64,000 nucleotides of DNA, from assembly GCF_007994985.1 (NCBI RefSeq), contig NZ_VOQF01000003.1, positions 310,001 through 374,000 on the forward strand, given 5' to 3'. Source of the DNA: Metabacillus litoralis (GTDB lineage: Bacteria; Bacillota; Bacilli; Bacillales; Bacillaceae). This document shows positions 62,508 through 64,000 of the stretch, piece after piece. The notes under the pieces are model-generated. The model had not been told where the DNA came from. It searched no databases and saw nothing but the letters and a program-made list of their open reading frames with translations. Within the stretch, counting starts at the first letter, position 1. Every line of letters starts with the position of its first letter. The translations under genes and the position numbers were made by a program.

Positions 62508-62543
62508 GTAGGGAGTGAAGTTTAGATAGAGAGGGGCACTATA

Positions 62544-63602
62544 TTGACCACATTGTTAAACAGACGTAGTCTTTTTATAATCCTTGCAATTGTGATTATA
62601 GGAGCTATTGTATTTTTTATTTTACCAATTTCAGTACCACTAATTGTAGCATTTATTACTGCCCTCTTTCTTGAACCAGTTATTAGACTGCTTAAGCATA
62701 GAACAAAATTAAATAGACATTTGGCAGTGTTAATTGTATTTCTATTATTTGTTATTTTAATAGGAGTAAGCGGTTATATATTATCAACAAAAGTAATTGG
62801 CGAAGTTGTGCAGATCGTTGATAACGCACCTTCTTATATAAATGAAATAACTAAAGTATGGGAAAGCTTCGAAGATGAAATAACAACAACAACTCAGGAT
62901 TTGCCACCAATTGTTGTGGATGAGGTAAGTGATCAAGTCACAAATTTTTTACAAAAAACACGTACTGAACTAACTAGTTATGTGAATATAGAAAATGTCA
63001 AAACCATATTTACAAATATTCCAAATTACCTTGTAAACCTTATTGTTTACTTAATTGCTTTATTTTTATTTATGTTAGAGCTTCCACGCTTAAAAAAGAA
63101 GACATATTCTTATTTAACTGATAAAACGGCTGAAAAAGTATCCTTCATGACTTCAAGGCTTACATATGTTGTTATGGGGTTTATAAAAGCTCAATTTTTA
63201 GTTAGTGTTATTATTTTTGTTGTATCATTAATAGGCTTATTATTTATCGCTCCTGAGATAGCTTTAATTATGTCATTGATTATATGGATTATTGATGTCA
63301 TTCCTTTAATCGGATCAATTATCATCATGGGTCCATGGACACTATATCATGTTATTACTGGAGATGCGGCACTCGCTGCAAAACTCGGGATCTTAACTAT
63401 TACACTCTTAGTAATTAGGAGAACAATTGAACCAAAGGTTATGGGAACACATATTGGTCTTTCACCTCTAGCGACCCTTATTTCAATGTACCTTGGCTTG
63501 AAACTTTTCGGAGTACTCGGGTTTTTCATCGGTCCAATGATATTAATTATTTATAACTCAGCACGTGAGGCTGGACTCATTAAAATTAAGTTTAAAATAT
63601 AA
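62544..63602 (+). CDS. AI-2E transporter family membrane protein (YtvI-like)
   Basis: The 352-residue protein has about eight hydrophobic segments, a long soluble loop after the second or third helix, and the AI-2E/PerM motif IDVIPLIGSIIIMGPW followed by GTHIGLSPLATLISMYLGLKLFGVLGFFIGP. Such proteins include sporulation protein YtvI and putative exporters; the substrate is not known. Translation starts at TTG. The TAA stop overlaps the start of family B copy 2. Confidence 0.85.
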   Translation: MTTLLNRRSLFIILAIVIIGAIVFFILPISVPLIVAFITALFLEPVIRLLKHRTKLNRHLAVLIVFLLFVILIGVSGYILSTKVIGEVVQIVDNAPSYINEITKVWESFEDEITTTTQDLPPIVVDEVSDQVTNFLQKTRTELTSYVNIENVKTIFTNIPNYLVNLIVYLIALFLFMLELPRLKKKTYSYLTDKTAEKVSFMTSRLTYVVMGFIKAQFLVSVIIFVVSLIGLLFIAPEIALIMSLIIWIIDVIPLIGSIIIMGPWTLYHVITGDAALAAKLGILTITLLVIRRTIEPKVMGTHIGLSPLATLISMYLGLKLFGVLGFFIGPMILIIYNSAREAGLIKIKFKI

Positions 63603-63917
63603 AGAGACTGAAACATAAGTATTTAAGCTAATGATAAACCCGAATAATTAGGTGATATTTCAATTAATCAATCGCCTAATTATTCGGGTTTTTATTAGCT
63701 GTCTTCAGTAGATTTTTTGATTTTGCATACTATTTTTAAGAACTAGTGGAATGGAACGGAAGAACAATCGACTCCTACAGGCATAGGGAGGCTGAGCCTC
63801 CTCCCCGGCGAATGGATTGTCTGCAGCGCAATGGAACGAACTTGTTTCTTTCAGTTTAACTGAATTTAGATTTATTCGTCTTTTTTGTGGCTTCTTTAAT
63901 TATGTCCCAGCCTCTTT
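63601..63917. repeat. family B repeat, copy 2, at the end of the window
   Basis: The element (317 bp) begins AAAGAGACTGAAACATAA, overlapping the upstream stop codon, and ends TTATGTCCCAGCCTCTTT. A 19-bp stem with AACCCGAATAATTAGG/CCTAATTATTCGGGTT lies at about 63637-63692 and is followed by TTTTT. The rest aligns with copy 1 through AAGAACTAGTGGAATGGA and CCCCGGCGAATGGA. Beyond 63917 I see only AT-rich sequence. Confidence 0.9.
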
Positions 63918-64000
63918 GACATTTAATAAAACGTTATATTCTAATCAATTCTATAAAAATTTCCTATTGGTAACTTCCTTATTTTCTTTTTTCATAAAAA

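Overview
This 64 kb window comes from the chromosome of a low-GC, endospore-forming member of the Bacillaceae. It carries the sporulation genes spoIIGA-sigE-sigG, spoVD, spoVE and ylbJ, PyrR-type attenuators, a T-box upstream of ileS, bacillithiol synthesis (bshC) and DAP-type murE. Gene order follows the Bacillus subtilis pyr - lsp - ile - div/ylm - spoIIG - fts - mur/dcw - yll - ylb segment almost gene for gene. Departures are the absence of bpr between ftsZ and spoIIGA, an extra crotonase between rpmF and ylbO, a DUF7147-type gene between ylbG and rsmD, a lipoprotein gene between ylbF and ylbE, and several dispersed repeats. I see no rRNA, tRNA, CRISPR array, prophage or complete insertion sequence.

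Layout, left to right. Positions 1-8084 hold the pyrimidine operon on the minus strand: pyrR-pyrP-pyrB-pyrC-carA-carB, with carB cut by the left edge. It has one SigA promoter and three PyrR-dependent attenuators. Positions 8081-20229 hold rluD-like ylyB, lspA, ylyA, ileS with its T-box, divIVA, ylmH, ylmG, sepF, ylmE, pgeF, ylmC, sigG and sigE. Positions 20284-24532 hold spoIIGA with a Spo0A-type promoter, then ftsZ and ftsA with a SigH promoter. Positions 24541-43642 are the division and wall cluster read right to left: bshC, mraZ, rsmH, ftsL, pbpB, spoVD, murE, mraY, murD, spoVE, murG, murB, divIB, ylxW, ylxX, sbp. Positions 43936-62396 are the ylb cluster, with genes on both strands. A YtvI/AI-2E-type membrane protein ends the window.

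Functionally, the window joins nucleotide supply (pyr), wall precursor synthesis (mur, mraY), septum formation (ftsA, ftsZ, ftsL, divIB, pbpB, sepF, divIVA) and the switch of that machinery to sporulation (spoIIG, sigG, spoVD, spoVE). Conserved SigH, SigF/G-like and Spo0A/SigA promoter elements are readable in the DNA.

The least ordinary content is non-coding. There is a MITE-like family (three copies, terminal inverted repeats, 8-bp target duplications, two copies bracketing ylmH). A second family of about 320-350 bp ends genes and carries a 19-bp stem that shows compensatory change between copies. A strongly structured RNA with its own terminator lies divergent to rsmD. Two small coding findings are a 50-residue two-CxxC protein and a ylbC that appears to start with ATT. 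I found no clearly new multi-gene system; the protein-coding content is largely conserved core genome.
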